Assembly (NCBI RefSeq): GCF_038003525.1
Contig: NZ_JBBOPI010000001.1
Span: 3,502,001-3,566,000 of the forward strand
Length of the DNA stretch: 64,000 nt
Source of the DNA: Solibacillus sp. FSL H8-0538
GTDB lineage: Bacteria > Bacillota > Bacilli > Bacillales_A > Planococcaceae
Direction: 5' to 3'
Position numbers and translations under genes: made by a program. Shown here one piece after another: positions 1-9,134 of the stretch (its first letter is position 1; each line of letters opens with the position of its first letter). The notes under the pieces were generated by a model. It was given only the letters and a program-made list of their open reading frames with translations, was not told where the DNA came from and did not search any database.

Positions 1-771
1 TAAATGAACAATCGTAAAACCCTGATCAAACATTGCCTGAAAAATAGAACGTGTTTTATAGCGCCAGTCTTCAGCTAACGGTGGACTCTCGATTTTAATC
101 TTTTGGAAATATTGCGGAATTGGTAACAAATATGCATCACGGTAATAAGAAATTGATGGTGCAAATTCATTGTCCTTATCAAGCATTGGTAAGCCTACTG
201 CACTTAGTGACCAAGATACGAGTTGTTCTGCACCCTCGAGTAGCTCCTCCACCTTCGCATCCCAGCGCAAGTAGTCATTATCTACGAGCTGCCATTCAAC
301 GACTAAACGGTCTGTTGGTAACGAGCGGTTAAATGGGTCTTGCATCTCGCCGTAGCAATCTGAAATATACATATTGGCATACGCACGGAGCTTCGTAAAG
401 TTCAAATAACCATTACGCGCCTCAAGCGGATCAAACGTCCACTTACATTTGCGGTAGCCACGTGTCGTAGCGATATCCTTTTGATAAATTTTTAACAACT
501 CACCAACACCAAGTTCACGGAATTCCCGCTTAATTCCTAGCATATGTGAATATAAATACGTCTCGCCGTCCATATAGCCGGGGCAACTATAATTAAAACC
601 GATTAGCTCCCCATCCAAATAAGCACCCAGCACTAAACCGCCATTACGGATAGCAGATACCGTTTGATGCACTGGAATACTATCTACGTCCCAAATTGTG
701 TGCTCAAGGTGTCTTGCCTCTTCTATTTGCTCAATTGAATTTAACTCTTTCACTATTACTGATTCTAACAT
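1..771 (-). CDS. GNAT-fold N-acyltransferase, COG3375-like (partial; probable amino-acid N-succinyltransferase)
   Basis: An open frame of 257 codons runs off the left edge of the window, so its C-terminus is missing. It starts at ATG 771 behind a GAGGAGG ribosome binding site that lies inside the end of the upstream M20 gene. The product begins MLESVIVKEL and has the GNAT-like segment GGLVLGAYLDGELIGFNYSC followed by LGIKREFRELGVGELLK (acetyl-CoA-binding loop region), then a long C-terminal half typical of COG3375 proteins. In Geobacillus kaustophilus such a protein is the succinyl-CoA:D-amino acid N-succinyltransferase, working with an M20 desuccinylase and an enolase-superfamily N-succinylamino acid racemase. 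The 41-bp overlap with the M20 gene fits one operon. The substrate is inferred from context only. Confidence 0.75.
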   Translation of the reverse strand, partial: MLESVIVKELNSIEQIEEARHLEHTIWDVDSIPVHQTVSAIRNGGLVLGAYLDGELIGFNYSCPGYMDGETYLYSHMLGIKREFRELGVGELLKIYQKDIATTRGYRKCKWTFDPLEARNGYLNFTKLRAYANMYISDCYGEMQDPFNRSLPTDRLVVEWQLVDNDYLRWDAKVEELLEGAEQLVSWSLSAVGLPMLDKDNEFAPSISYYRDAYLLPIPQYFQKIKIESPPLAEDWRYKTRSIFQAMFDQGFTIVHL

Positions 772-1915
772 AATGTTCTACCTCCTCATTTTTAGCGTGC
801 TGCAAAGCGGATAGTACAGTTCTTGTTAAAATTTCTATGCCTGTAATTAATCGCTGCTCATTAAATGTCATATTAGGGTGATGTAGTCCTGGTGACAGTC
901 CGCAGCCAAGCCCAAGCATTGTCGCCTTCAATCGCGGTCGCTTGACGGCATAATAATGAAAGTCTTCTCCTCCTGGCGTATGAATAGCTGGCTGTAAGTG
1001 CTCCTCTCCTACTACATCAATTATCGCTTGACTCAGTATTTCCTGTGCATGCTCATCTACTTCTGCTGCCACAATACTCGACACCTCAGTAACATGAACT
1101 TTAACGCCGTGGAGCCGCCCAATGACTTCAATATGATGAATTATTTGCTGTTCAATCATATCCATTACTTCATTGCACTGCGCTCGCACATCAATGGTGA
1201 ACTCGGCACGGCCTGGAATAATATTCGAGGCTTCACCACCTGCCTGAAAACGCGTCAGCTTAAACGACGCAGGAATCATCGGATCATGGTGAATTGTTGT
1301 AAGAGATTGTACAATTGCTGCTCCAATCTCAATGGCGTTTTGACCTAAATGTGGACGTGCAGCATGTGCATCCTCACCAACAATTTCTCCGATAAATGTT
1401 TTTGCCGCACCGTGATACAGTGCTGGACTATAATCCCCGTCGTTAAGTTCTTGAATGGGACGTACATGTACGCTAAATAAATAGGATAGCGGATCAATTA
1501 CGCCCTCTTCTAATAGTTTCAATGCACCTCCGCCTTTTTCCTCCGCAGGCTGAAAAATAACTCGAATCGTGCCATCTACTATTTGCGGTAATTGCTTCAA
1601 TAATAACAGTGAACCAATGGCCATCGTCATATGACCATCATGCCCACATGAGTGATTTGCTTGCCAAACACCATCTACCTCCTGCCACAGCGCATCCATA
1701 TCTGCACGTAACCCGACGACCGGACTACCGTGTCCAATATCCACATATACACCTGTACATTGCTTAAAGCGCTTCGGTTCAAAACCTTCTTGCTGTAGCA
1801 ATCGGGATATGTAATTGGTGGTATATACTTCCAGCCAACTTACTTCAGGATGTTCATGTAAATGCTTAAATATAGATAATATTTTTGGAGCTAGTTCACT
1901 TAATATACTTTTCAT
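731..1915 (-). CDS. M20-family amidohydrolase / N-acyl-L-amino acid hydrolase (394 aa)
   Basis: Cytosolic metal-dependent amidase of the M20D aminoacylase/desuccinylase type. The N-terminal HEHPEVSW box (about residues 20-27), ADMDAL (71-76), SCGHDGH metal-ligand motif (89-95) and PAEE with its catalytic glutamate (about 123-126) are all present, followed by the dimerisation domain and a C-terminal GGEDFHYY metal-ligand motif. I chose ATG 1915 because GGAAGGA precedes it; the frame stays open further upstream, but that stretch is rich in non-conserved residues. The 3' end overlaps the GNAT gene, which suggests translational coupling. From the G. kaustophilus pathway it could remove succinate from N-succinyl-L-amino acids; a hippurate or acetyl-amino-acid hydrolase is the alternative. 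Confidence 0.85.
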   Translation of the reverse strand: MKSILSELAPKILSIFKHLHEHPEVSWLEVYTTNYISRLLQQEGFEPKRFKQCTGVYVDIGHGSPVVGLRADMDALWQEVDGVWQANHSCGHDGHMTMAIGSLLLLKQLPQIVDGTIRVIFQPAEEKGGGALKLLEEGVIDPLSYLFSVHVRPIQELNDGDYSPALYHGAAKTFIGEIVGEDAHAARPHLGQNAIEIGAAIVQSLTTIHHDPMIPASFKLTRFQAGGEASNIIPGRAEFTIDVRAQCNEVMDMIEQQIIHHIEVIGRLHGVKVHVTEVSSIVAAEVDEHAQEILSQAIIDVVGEEHLQPAIHTPGGEDFHYYAVKRPRLKATMLGLGCGLSPGLHHPNMTFNEQRLITGIEILTRTVLSALQHAKNEEVEHYVRISNSERVKFN

Positions 1916-2010
1916 TTTAATCGCATCCTTCCGTCTACTTAATGACATTATATACCATAAACAAATTTTGTAATTGCTTGTCATTAAATTATTTTTCTTA
2001 TCCACAAGCA

Positions 2011-2126
2011 AAAGTGCTAAAGCGCCCACTTAGCCCTGACAAGCTGCTTCCGAGTCCGAAGTGAAGGCGCGCTCTTTGCCTTCGCCAGAGGACAGACCGC
2101 GACCTCGAGGGGCTGGCGCTTTCTCC
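2011..2126. repeat. GC-rich nested inverted repeat (REP-like)
   Basis: The outer arms AGCGCC (2021-2026) and GGCGCT (2115-2120), the middle arms AGCCC (2032-2036) and GGGCT (2110-2114) and an inner hairpin GAAGGC/GCCTTC (2063-2083) make a nested palindrome. It is clearly richer in G+C than its surroundings. Another element at 17655-17748 shares the outer GCTAAAGCGC sequence, so this looks like a dispersed intergenic repeat rather than a unique regulatory site. Confidence 0.5.
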
Positions 2127-2189
2127 TAGAAGTTGCATGTACTTATTTGAACATTATCCCCAATGCAAAATTTAGGAATTTCCATAGCA

Positions 2190-2229
2190 AAATAAAACCC
2201 AGTTCGTAGATATTCTCTACAAACCAGGC
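2190..2229 (-). terminator. intrinsic terminator of dtpT
   Basis: Thirteen-base arms (2198-2210 and 2216-2228) with G-U pairs and a five-base loop are followed on the minus strand by TTTTATTTT. It sits just after the stop codon of the peptide transporter gene. Confidence 0.8.
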
Positions 2230-2240
2230 TCTAAATAAAC

Positions 2241-3725
2241 TTATTTTATTCCACGCATTGCTTTTGAAATTTTCGGCGTTAAAAATAGGATAACAATACC
2301 TAGCAGCACAGATAACGCACCAAGTACACCGAAATACGCTGTTTCAGAAATAACTTCGTAAATACGTACTAACTGTGCATTGATTGCAGATGCAGCTGAA
2401 CTTGCTAAGAACCATAAAGCCATTGTTTGTCCAGCGAATGCCGCAGGAGCTAATTTTGTTGTTGCAGATAAGCCAACTGGAGAAAGTAATAGCTCCCCAA
2501 GTACTACTAGGAAGAATGAAAATACAACCCATAATGGACTAACTAAAGTTTCACCATCAGTAATTAATGAAGGAATCATCATTATGATGAATGAAGCTCC
2601 TGCAAAGATTAATGCGAAGGCGAATTTTTTCGGCGTAGATGGACCACGCTCACCCCATTTTGTCCAAAGTAGCGCAAATAATGGGGCTAATGCGATGATG
2701 AATAATGGGTTTAACGATTGGAACCATGACGGTGGAATTTCAAAGTTTCCAAGAGTTAAATCCGTACGAGTATCAACAAATGTTGCAAGGGTTGTTGCAG
2801 ATTGCTCTGCGATTGCCCAGAACATAACGGCACTAATGAATAGTGGAACGTATGCTAATAAACGGGATTTTTCAACTTCCGTAGTTTTAGGACTACGGTA
2901 CATGTAAATCATAAATACGGTAGGAATTAATACACCTAAAGTTGTAATTAATAACGAGAAGTTCTCAATACTTGCATTACCAGTAGTGTAAGCGATAATG
3001 CCTAAGACTAAGACTACAGCACCACCGATTGAGAAGTTGATTGCTGCTTTTTTCTTTTCTTGTTCGTTCATTGGGTTAGTTGGTTGAGAACCAGCTAAAC
3101 CAAGATTTTTCTTAGATAACACGAATACGACTAAACCAATGAACATACCAACTGCTGATACTGCAAATCCAGCGTGGAAGCCCCATTTTTGTTCAGTCCA
3201 ACCCACAAGAAGAGGTGACAAGAATGCACCCATGTTGATACCCATGTAAAAAATAGAGAAACCAGAGTCACGACGAGGGTCATTATCTGCATATAAATCC
3301 CCAACGACCGCTGATACGTTCGGTTTTAATAAACCTGTACCAATAATAATGAAGAACATTGATGCATATAGAGACATTGCGCCACCAGGAAGTGCAAGCG
3401 CAATATGCCCGATCATAATTAAAATACCACCGTAGAATACAGACTTTTGAGTACCTATAATACGGTCAGCAATCCAACCGCCAATAATTCCTGACATATA
3501 AATTAACGAACCATAAATCGACATGATTATATTCGCTTGTGAACGATCTAATCCTAACCCACCATCTTTTACTGCATAGTACATGTAGAAGATAAGGATG
3601 GCACGCATACCATAATATGAAAAGCGCTCCCAGAATTCAGTGAAGAATAGAGGAAATAATCCTTTTGGTTGTCCAACGAATCCTGTTTGAGGGACCGACT
3701 TTACAATTTCTTCTTTTGTATACAT
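2241..3725 (-). CDS. dtpT: Proton-dependent oligopeptide (POT/PTR2) transporter (494 aa)
   Basis: Membrane symporter importing di- and tripeptides with protons. The N-terminal signature FFTEFWERFSYYGMRAI (about residues 26-42) contains the ExxERFxYY proton-coupling motif of the POT family, and the following PTR2 segment GGWIADRIIGTQKSVF is also clear. About 12-14 hydrophobic segments and a length near 490 residues match DtpT of Lactococcus and Bacillus. Start ATG 3725 was chosen for its AAAGAGGG ribosome binding site; an in-frame ATG 37 codons upstream has none. Single-gene transcription unit with its own terminator. An imperfect inverted repeat, ACACTTGAATAC/GTATTGAAGTGT, lies about 75-105 bases upstream and could be an operator. 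Confidence 0.93.
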   Translation of the reverse strand: MYTKEEIVKSVPQTGFVGQPKGLFPLFFTEFWERFSYYGMRAILIFYMYYAVKDGGLGLDRSQANIIMSIYGSLIYMSGIIGGWIADRIIGTQKSVFYGGILIMIGHIALALPGGAMSLYASMFFIIIGTGLLKPNVSAVVGDLYADNDPRRDSGFSIFYMGINMGAFLSPLLVGWTEQKWGFHAGFAVSAVGMFIGLVVFVLSKKNLGLAGSQPTNPMNEQEKKKAAINFSIGGAVVLVLGIIAYTTGNASIENFSLLITTLGVLIPTVFMIYMYRSPKTTEVEKSRLLAYVPLFISAVMFWAIAEQSATTLATFVDTRTDLTLGNFEIPPSWFQSLNPLFIIALAPLFALLWTKWGERGPSTPKKFAFALIFAGASFIIMMIPSLITDGETLVSPLWVVFSFFLVVLGELLLSPVGLSATTKLAPAAFAGQTMALWFLASSAASAINAQLVRIYEVISETAYFGVLGALSVLLGIVILFLTPKISKAMRGIK

Positions 3726-4183
3726 TGTAATACCCTCTTTCCAATTAATTACTATATTCCGATAATTGATTATTCTTAATTCAATTATCAGAAAACTACA
3801 CTTCAATACATTAAAGTATTCAAGTGTAATTTGCAATAGTGATTATTAATGTTATAAAATTCTCTTTATTCTACATTTTCCGTTAATTATGCATTTTATT
3901 CGTTGTAAACACTAGCAATGACATTTGGTGGATTCTATTGCATAACAGTTTAAATTAATTTGGTTTTGTTGTCCGTTACGATAAATTACTTTATTCATAT
4001 AATTTTTCCAACAATAATACTTATTGGCAAAAGAAAAAAGGCGATTACTTTGAGTATTTATAATTATCTACTCCGCAAACCAACTGGCGCAATAATATCA
4101 ACGGATACATAACGCCACATGACAGTTCTAATTGTTATTGCAACTAATCGGTGTACTTATACATATAATATAAATAAAAAAAA
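3726..4183. other. AT-rich intergenic region upstream of dtpT
   Basis: No plausible gene on either strand. It must carry the dtpT promoter. The inverted repeat noted at about 3803-3832 is the only structure seen. The right end is an eight-A tract that borders the MITE-like insertion. Confidence 0.5.
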
Positions 4184-4304
4184 GGTTCTACACCAAAATC
4201 TGAACTTGACAGCACATTCCACTCCAGGCGGTCGTTTCCGTTCCATGTGCCTATAAAGTAGTACACTTTCTTTTAAAGTAAAAAACATGTTTTGGTAAAG
4301 ACCC
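4184..4304. mobile_element. MITE-like insertion with ISL3-type terminal inverted repeats (about 120 bp)
   Basis: The left end reads GGTTCTACACCAAAA and the right end, read inward, GGGTCTTTACCAAAA (12 of 15 identical), resembling ISL3-family IS ends. The element has no coding capacity. It is flanked by eight A on the left (4176-4183) and seven A then T on the right, compatible with the 8-bp target duplication of ISL3 elements. Internally GCACAT/ATGTGC arms enclose a GGCGGTCGTTTCCG core of the kind seen in dispersed Bacillaceae repeats. The GPx pseudogene begins immediately to its right. Confidence 0.55.
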
Positions 4305-4305
4305 A

Positions 4306-4708
4306 AAAAAATACAAGAAAAATATGCCGATAAAGGTTTAGTAGTACTAGCTTTGCCTTGTAATCAATTCGGTAAACAAAATCCGGAAGATGGTTTTAAA
4401 ACACAATCATTTTGTAAAATTAACTACCACGCAACATTTCCCCCTTTTTTTCTTTAGATAGAAGTAAATGGCGATAAAACACATACCTTATTCAACTACT
4501 TGAAGCATGATATGAATCCGCGTGATATTAACAATAAAAATATGGTGGAGTTAATACGGGCAACACTTGTACACCGGTATTACCCAAACTATTAAATCGG
4601 GTGCAATATTCGTTGGCACTTTACGAAATTTTTTTGGCGAAGAAGAGTCAAGTTGTAAAATGCTTTAAGCCTACTGATCCTAAACTAAACATTGAAGAAA
4701 TTTTATAA
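4306..4708 (+). pseudogene. Glutathione peroxidase remnant (N-terminus missing, frameshifts and stops)
   Basis: Conceptual translation jumps frame several times yet follows the GPx family from end to end: EKYADKGLVVLALPCNQFGK (the family's PCNQFG box), KTQSFCKINYHATFP, then IEVNGDKTHTLFNYLKHD, IRWHFTKF (usually IRWNFTKF) and a C-terminal VVKCFKPTDPKLNIEEIL with TAA at 4706-4708. The N-terminal part with the catalytic Cys/Sec loop is absent, and the MITE-like insertion abuts the break. The gene cannot make a working thiol peroxidase. The final stop runs into the terminator shared with hflX. Confidence 0.85.
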
Positions 4709-4760
4709 ATAAATAAAGGAAGGTCGACTGATTAAATTGTCGACCTTCCTTTATTTATTT
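4707..4760. terminator. bidirectional terminator between the gpx remnant and hflX
   Basis: A perfect 22-bp inverted repeat (arms ending GGTCGAC and starting GTCGACC) with a 10-base loop and A/T-rich outer arms gives a U-tract on both strands. The right arm extends into the hflX stop codon. Confidence 0.85.
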
Positions 4761-6041
4761 CACTACAAAATGCTCATATTTATTAAAATCAGATTCCTTT
4801 ACCTCAACAGATAATAGTGTACCTTTTTCCTCATAACTAGTATTAAAAATCGTCGCATTTGTATTTAAATACGAAACGACTCCACCTTGATCATACGGAA
4901 TGAGCATGTCACACTTCACATAATCTGAGAAGATTTGCTTCCGAATCATTAACAATAGCTCGTCAAGCCCCACTGGTTGCTTCGCAGAAATCCATATATT
5001 ATCTCCGCTCACTAACGGATACTCCACACCCGCTAAATCGGATTTATTGTACACATATATAGTAGGAATATCTTCAACACCTACCGCCTTTAGCGTATCA
5101 TTTGTGACGTCCATCATAAAACGATACTCCTCATTCGAAACGTCTACTACATGTAAGAGCAGATCTGCTTCACGCGCTTCTTCCAGCGTCGAACGGAATG
5201 CCTTCACTAGATGGTGAGGTAGCTTACTAACAAAACCAACTGTATCTGTTAATAAGAAAGATTTATTATCCGGTAATTCGATATTACGAACAGATGTTTC
5301 AAGTGTCGCGAACAGCATGTCCTTTTCAAATACTTGCTTGTTGTCCTCCTGCCCGATTTTTCGTAGCAGTTGGTTCATGATTGTCGATTTCCCGGCATTC
5401 GTATAGCCAACAATGGATACGACAGGCATTGCATTTTTACGGCGTTGCTTACGTTGTGTTTCACGCTGATCCTTTACCACTTCTAAATCCTTTTTAATTT
5501 TTGCAATTTGGTCCTCGATTTTACGACGATCCAGTTCGAGCTTCGTTTCACCAGCACCACGGTTTTTGAAGCCGCCTCCTGTACCACCACCTTGGCGAGA
5601 TAGGGATGCATGAAGTCCCACTAAACGCGGGAGCATATACTGTAGCTGTGCAAGTTCTACCTGCATTTGTGCTTCGCGCGTTTTTGCACGGCGGCCAAAA
5701 ATATCTAGTATGAGCATCGTACGATCGATTACTTTACATTCTAGATCACGCTCCAAGTTACGAATTTGTGATGGAGAGAGTTCGTCATTGAAAATAACAA
5801 TATTGGCATCTACCTCATCAAAGAATGCCTTTATTTCTTCAATTTTCCCAGTTCCCACATAATGTGAAGGTGTCACACGCTCTAAATTTTGCGTCACCGT
5901 GCCAACAACTTCTACATTTAATGCTTCCGCTAAATTCGCTAGCTCTTCCATTGAATATTCAAAATGACTATTTTTTTGTAAATTGACGCCAACTAAAATT
6001 CCTTTTTCAATCAATGTTTCAATGTCTTTTAAATTACTCAC
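4755..6041 (-). CDS. hflX: GTPase HflX (428 aa)
   Basis: Ribosome-associated GTPase of the Obg-HflX superfamily, known to split stalled or stressed 70S ribosomes. The N-terminal HflX domain contains GTGKIEEI (about residues 63-70) and the glycine-rich SRQGGGTGGG followed by GAGETKLE (162-169), diagnostic of HflX. The G domain shows G1 GYTNAGKST (212-220), the G3-type segment DTVGFV and NKSD (G4). The start is GTG 6041, fixed by AAGGGAGG seven bases upstream; an upstream in-frame ATG lacks a site. Separated from putP by that gene's terminator and repeat copy A. Confidence 0.95.
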   Translation of the reverse strand: MSNLKDIETLIEKGILVGVNLQKNSHFEYSMEELANLAEALNVEVVGTVTQNLERVTPSHYVGTGKIEEIKAFFDEVDANIVIFNDELSPSQIRNLERDLECKVIDRTMLILDIFGRRAKTREAQMQVELAQLQYMLPRLVGLHASLSRQGGGTGGGFKNRGAGETKLELDRRKIEDQIAKIKKDLEVVKDQRETQRKQRRKNAMPVVSIVGYTNAGKSTIMNQLLRKIGQEDNKQVFEKDMLFATLETSVRNIELPDNKSFLLTDTVGFVSKLPHHLVKAFRSTLEEAREADLLLHVVDVSNEEYRFMMDVTNDTLKAVGVEDIPTIYVYNKSDLAGVEYPLVSGDNIWISAKQPVGLDELLLMIRKQIFSDYVKCDMLIPYDQGGVVSYLNTNATIFNTSYEEKGTLLSVEVKESDFNKYEHFVVK

Positions 6042-6108
6042 TAATTTGCCTCCCTTAAACAAAGGTTTGTATTTCCATCGTAACATAGAATACCCATTTT
6101 TTATTTAT

Positions 6109-6191
6109 AAAGACACCTCTCGTACCAAAATAGGACAAGATGATGTCCTTTATAATTTGCTTAAGAAAGCGATTCGTTCTTAACTACTAAA
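6109..6191 (-). repeat. Post-terminator structured repeat, copy A (degenerate)
   Basis: Read on the minus strand, the element starts at the U-tract of the putP terminator, has an eroded first hairpin (AGTTAAGAAC/GCTTAAG), the spacer containing AAAGGACATCA and a weak second hairpin ending in GTGTCTTT. It is one of ten copies in the window, all in this orientation. Confidence 0.65.
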
Positions 6192-6224
6192 AGTAAAAGC
6201 CCACGACGAAATTTGCCGTGAGCT
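6192..6224 (-). terminator. intrinsic terminator of putP
   Basis: On the minus strand GCTCACGGC and CGTCGTGGGC form a stem followed by TTTTACTTTT. Repeat copy A starts directly after it. Confidence 0.75.
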
Positions 6225-6235
6225 CTAGCCTAGTA

Positions 6236-7726
6236 TTATTTTTCTTTGTTTAATAGTTCAAGTGTTCGATTGAATTCTGCTTCAATCTCTTTATTTGGCT
6301 TATAGGTTACTAAACTAACAATTATCGCGACGAATAAACAAACTAAGAAACCTGGTACGATTTCATAAAGCTGATCAGAAAGGGATGTTTTGCCCCAAAT
6401 AAATGCCGTCAAAGCACCCGTAATCATGCCAGCAAGTGCACCTATATTTGTTAATTTACGCCAAAATAACGCCAATAAAATAATCGGTCCAAAGGCAGCA
6501 CCAAACCCTGCCCATGCAAAGCCAACTAAACTTAAAATCGAGCTATCTGGATTCCATGCGAGCACGGCCGCAATAACAGAAACAACCAGTACCGCTAATC
6601 GACCAACCAACACATAATGCTTATCTGTTGCGGATTTATTAAATAACGCTTTATAAATATCTTCTACTAATGCTGAAGATGTTACAATTAACTGTGATGA
6701 AATCGTACTCATAATTGCCGCTAAAATCGCCGCTAGTATAACTCCTGCGATAAACGGATGGAATAATAGCTGACCCATTACAATGAACACCGTTTCCGGA
6801 TCCTTTAATTCTCCTAGCGTGCTTGCGTTTTGCTGATAATACGCAATACCAACCAGCGCTGTAGCAATCGCACCACCTAAACTTAAAATCATCCATCCAA
6901 TGCCGATTCGACGCGCTTGTGTCATTTCCTTTACCGAGCTAATCGCCATGAAACGCACGATAATATGAGGCTGACCAAAATACCCTAACCCCCATGCAAC
7001 AGATGAGATGACCCCCGCAACTGTCGCCGTTTTGGCAAATAAGTTTAAATGCTCCGGATTCACAGCTTTAATGGATTCGATCGTCTCACCAAGTCCACCC
7101 GTATAAAAAATACCAAACAGAGGTACCGTTATTAATGCTAAAAACATAATCAAACCTTGTAAAAAGTCCGTATAACTTACCGCTAAAAAGCCACCGAATA
7201 ATGTATAGGCAACAACCACACCCGAAACAATTAATAACCCTGTATGGTATTCATAGCCGAATGAACTATCGAAAAACTTACCGCCTGCAACCATTCCTGA
7301 CGATACATAAAACGTAAAGAATACTAAAATAATAATTCCGGAAGCAATCCGTATTAGCTTGGTGCTATCACGTAATCGATTGTCTAAAAAACTAGGAATT
7401 GTTATCGAGTCATTTGCTACTTGTGTATAAACACGAAGCCGCGGTGCCACAAATAACCAGTTTAAATATGCACCGACTGTTAACCCAATTGCAATCCACG
7501 CTTCTACTAAACCTGACAAATAAATCGCACCTGGTAAACCCATAAGTAGCCATCCAGACATATCTGCCGCACCCGCACTTAAAGCCGTAACAGCCGGACC
7601 CAGCCCACGTCCACCGAGCATATAATCACTCAAGTTTGAAGTTTTAACAAATGCATACCATCCAATTGCGAGCATTGAAACCAAGTAAATGGCGATTGCT
7701 AATAACTGAAACGCATTATCTGACAT
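6236..7726 (-). CDS. putP: Sodium/proline symporter (SSS family, 496 aa)
   Basis: Thirteen-TM sodium:solute symporter. MSDNAFQLLAIAIYLVSMLA is the first helix. The SSS signature region SYTDFLQGLIMFLALI and the helix-one motif LGGRGLGPAVTALSAGAADM, with the PutP-specific serines and MSGWLLMGLPGA, are clear. Length matches PutP (about 490-500). It imports proline with sodium for nutrition or osmoprotection; OpuE-type osmoregulated transporters are the same family and cannot be separated from sequence alone. AAAGGAGGGAG precedes ATG 7726. Single-gene unit, divergent from the methyltransferase gene. Confidence 0.92.
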   Translation of the reverse strand: MSDNAFQLLAIAIYLVSMLAIGWYAFVKTSNLSDYMLGGRGLGPAVTALSAGAADMSGWLLMGLPGAIYLSGLVEAWIAIGLTVGAYLNWLFVAPRLRVYTQVANDSITIPSFLDNRLRDSTKLIRIASGIIILVFFTFYVSSGMVAGGKFFDSSFGYEYHTGLLIVSGVVVAYTLFGGFLAVSYTDFLQGLIMFLALITVPLFGIFYTGGLGETIESIKAVNPEHLNLFAKTATVAGVISSVAWGLGYFGQPHIIVRFMAISSVKEMTQARRIGIGWMILSLGGAIATALVGIAYYQQNASTLGELKDPETVFIVMGQLLFHPFIAGVILAAILAAIMSTISSQLIVTSSALVEDIYKALFNKSATDKHYVLVGRLAVLVVSVIAAVLAWNPDSSILSLVGFAWAGFGAAFGPIILLALFWRKLTNIGALAGMITGALTAFIWGKTSLSDQLYEIVPGFLVCLFVAIIVSLVTYKPNKEIEAEFNRTLELLNKEK

Positions 7727-7935
7727 TAAACTCCCTCCTTTTCCTAATTATCTACAAGTCCACCGCACCACTTAATTGCCACAAAAAAATCCCAGTCCAA
7801 AACGTACTAAAGAAAAAATTCGGTTCATTCATACTATTCGACGAATTACTGCACTATGCAGAATATCCGTTCAAAGTACATTGCAATGTATGGTTATGTT
7901 AAACTAATGCCAATCACTTAAAAGAAAAGGCGGAT

Positions 7936-9102
7936 ATGATGGATTTTGAACAAATGAAAACGCAACTACTTGAGCTGTTGAACAATAGAACATTAATTAA
8001 CGCAACAATTAGCCAACCGCGCCAAAAGTCAAATGAACTAAAACGTGTAAAGTTAAAGCCTATCGATTTGCGCGGCGTATATACAATTCAAATCGAGTAC
8101 CAGTACGAGCGCATCCTGAAACATGCAAACGTGGCATTAGAAGAATTCCCCACGCATCTAGAAGCATTACTCGAGCAATTCCGTCAAATACACGCAGAAT
8201 TCTCAACTGAAAAAGTTCATATACAGCTATCAAAGAAAAACAAAGTGCTTTGGAAATCAGACAAAACGGCAGAAATAAAACAGGTGAACCTATCACATAA
8301 CCGTAAAAAACAATATTTACTGGACGATGCCACAGCTTACCCATTCCTTATTCGCCTTGGCGTACAAACAGAGGATGGCAAGGTAAAAAAACAAAAATAC
8401 GATAAATTCAAGCAAATTAATCGCTTCGTCGAATTTATTGACGATTCTCTTGAGTACTTGCCGAAGGATCGCCAAATTCGTATTTTAGATTTCGGTTCAG
8501 GCAAATCGTATTTAACGTTTGCCCTTTATCACTATTTAAAAGTAGAAAAAGGCTTTAATATTCGCGTTACTGGATTGGATTTAAAAAAAGAAGTAATTGA
8601 GGAATGTAACCGCATTGCACAGGACCTAAATTATGATGATCTTGAGTTTTTAGTCGGTGATATAAATGATTTCAACGAAGAAACGGCTGTCGATATGGTC
8701 GTCACATTACATGCATGTGACGTGGCAACGGATATGGCTTTGGCTCGCGCTGTGAAATGGGGAGCAAAGGTGATTTTAAGTGTTCCTTGCTGCCAGCACG
8801 AACTAAATCGCCAGCTTCAAGCGCCTGCATTAGATGTGATGGTGCAGCATGGTTTAATTCGTGAACGCTTCGCCTCTCTTGCTACAGATGCAATTCGCGC
8901 AGAGCTTTTGTCACTTGTCGGTTATGATGCGCAACTGCTTGAATTTATCGACATGGAAAATACGCCGAAAAACATTTTAATTCGGGCTTACTTCACAGGA
9001 AAAAAACCATCCGAGGAACAACGAGCAAAATATAATGCATTCATACAGTTTTTATCTGCAACACCTTTTTTAGAAAATGAATTACGTGACTATTTGCAAT
9101 AA
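7936..9102 (+). CDS. SAM-dependent methyltransferase, Methyltransf_32 type (388 aa)
   Basis: Class I methyltransferase of the PF13679-like group. The C-terminal half carries motif I, RILDFGSGKSYLTFALYHYL (near residue 190), then GLDLKKEVIEECN with the acidic ribose-binding residue, and a VTLHACDVATDMALA motif IV followed by VPCCQHE, all typical of this family. The roughly 150-residue N-terminal half is a conserved extension of unknown role. The substrate is unknown; RNA or protein is possible. Two ATGs in tandem follow AAAGGCGG; either could be used. Monocistronic, with its own promoter in the 209-bp divergent space and a strong terminator. Confidence 0.85.
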   Translation: MMDFEQMKTQLLELLNNRTLINATISQPRQKSNELKRVKLKPIDLRGVYTIQIEYQYERILKHANVALEEFPTHLEALLEQFRQIHAEFSTEKVHIQLSKKNKVLWKSDKTAEIKQVNLSHNRKKQYLLDDATAYPFLIRLGVQTEDGKVKKQKYDKFKQINRFVEFIDDSLEYLPKDRQIRILDFGSGKSYLTFALYHYLKVEKGFNIRVTGLDLKKEVIEECNRIAQDLNYDDLEFLVGDINDFNEETAVDMVVTLHACDVATDMALARAVKWGAKVILSVPCCQHELNRQLQAPALDVMVQHGLIRERFASLATDAIRAELLSLVGYDAQLLEFIDMENTPKNILIRAYFTGKKPSEEQRAKYNAFIQFLSATPFLENELRDYLQ

Positions 9103-9108
9103 AAATGA

Positions 9109-9134
9109 AAGGGCTGAAATAAACAGCCCTTTTT
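9109..9134 (+). terminator. intrinsic terminator of the methyltransferase gene
   Basis: AAGGGCTG and CAGCCCTT form an 8-bp stem with a short loop, followed by TTTTTG. Confidence 0.85.

Noticed and set aside
1916-2029. A longer N-terminus for the M20 hydrolase
   Set aside because: The extra 38 residues have no family similarity, and the ribosome binding site lies before ATG 1915.
3726-4183. A T-box or other riboswitch in the dtpT leader
   Set aside because: No T-box sequence, specifier stem or known aptamer core could be found; only a single inverted repeat is present.
4306-4708. An intact selenocysteine or cysteine glutathione peroxidase
   Set aside because: Several frameshifts, in-frame stops and loss of the catalytic N-terminal loop exclude a working product.
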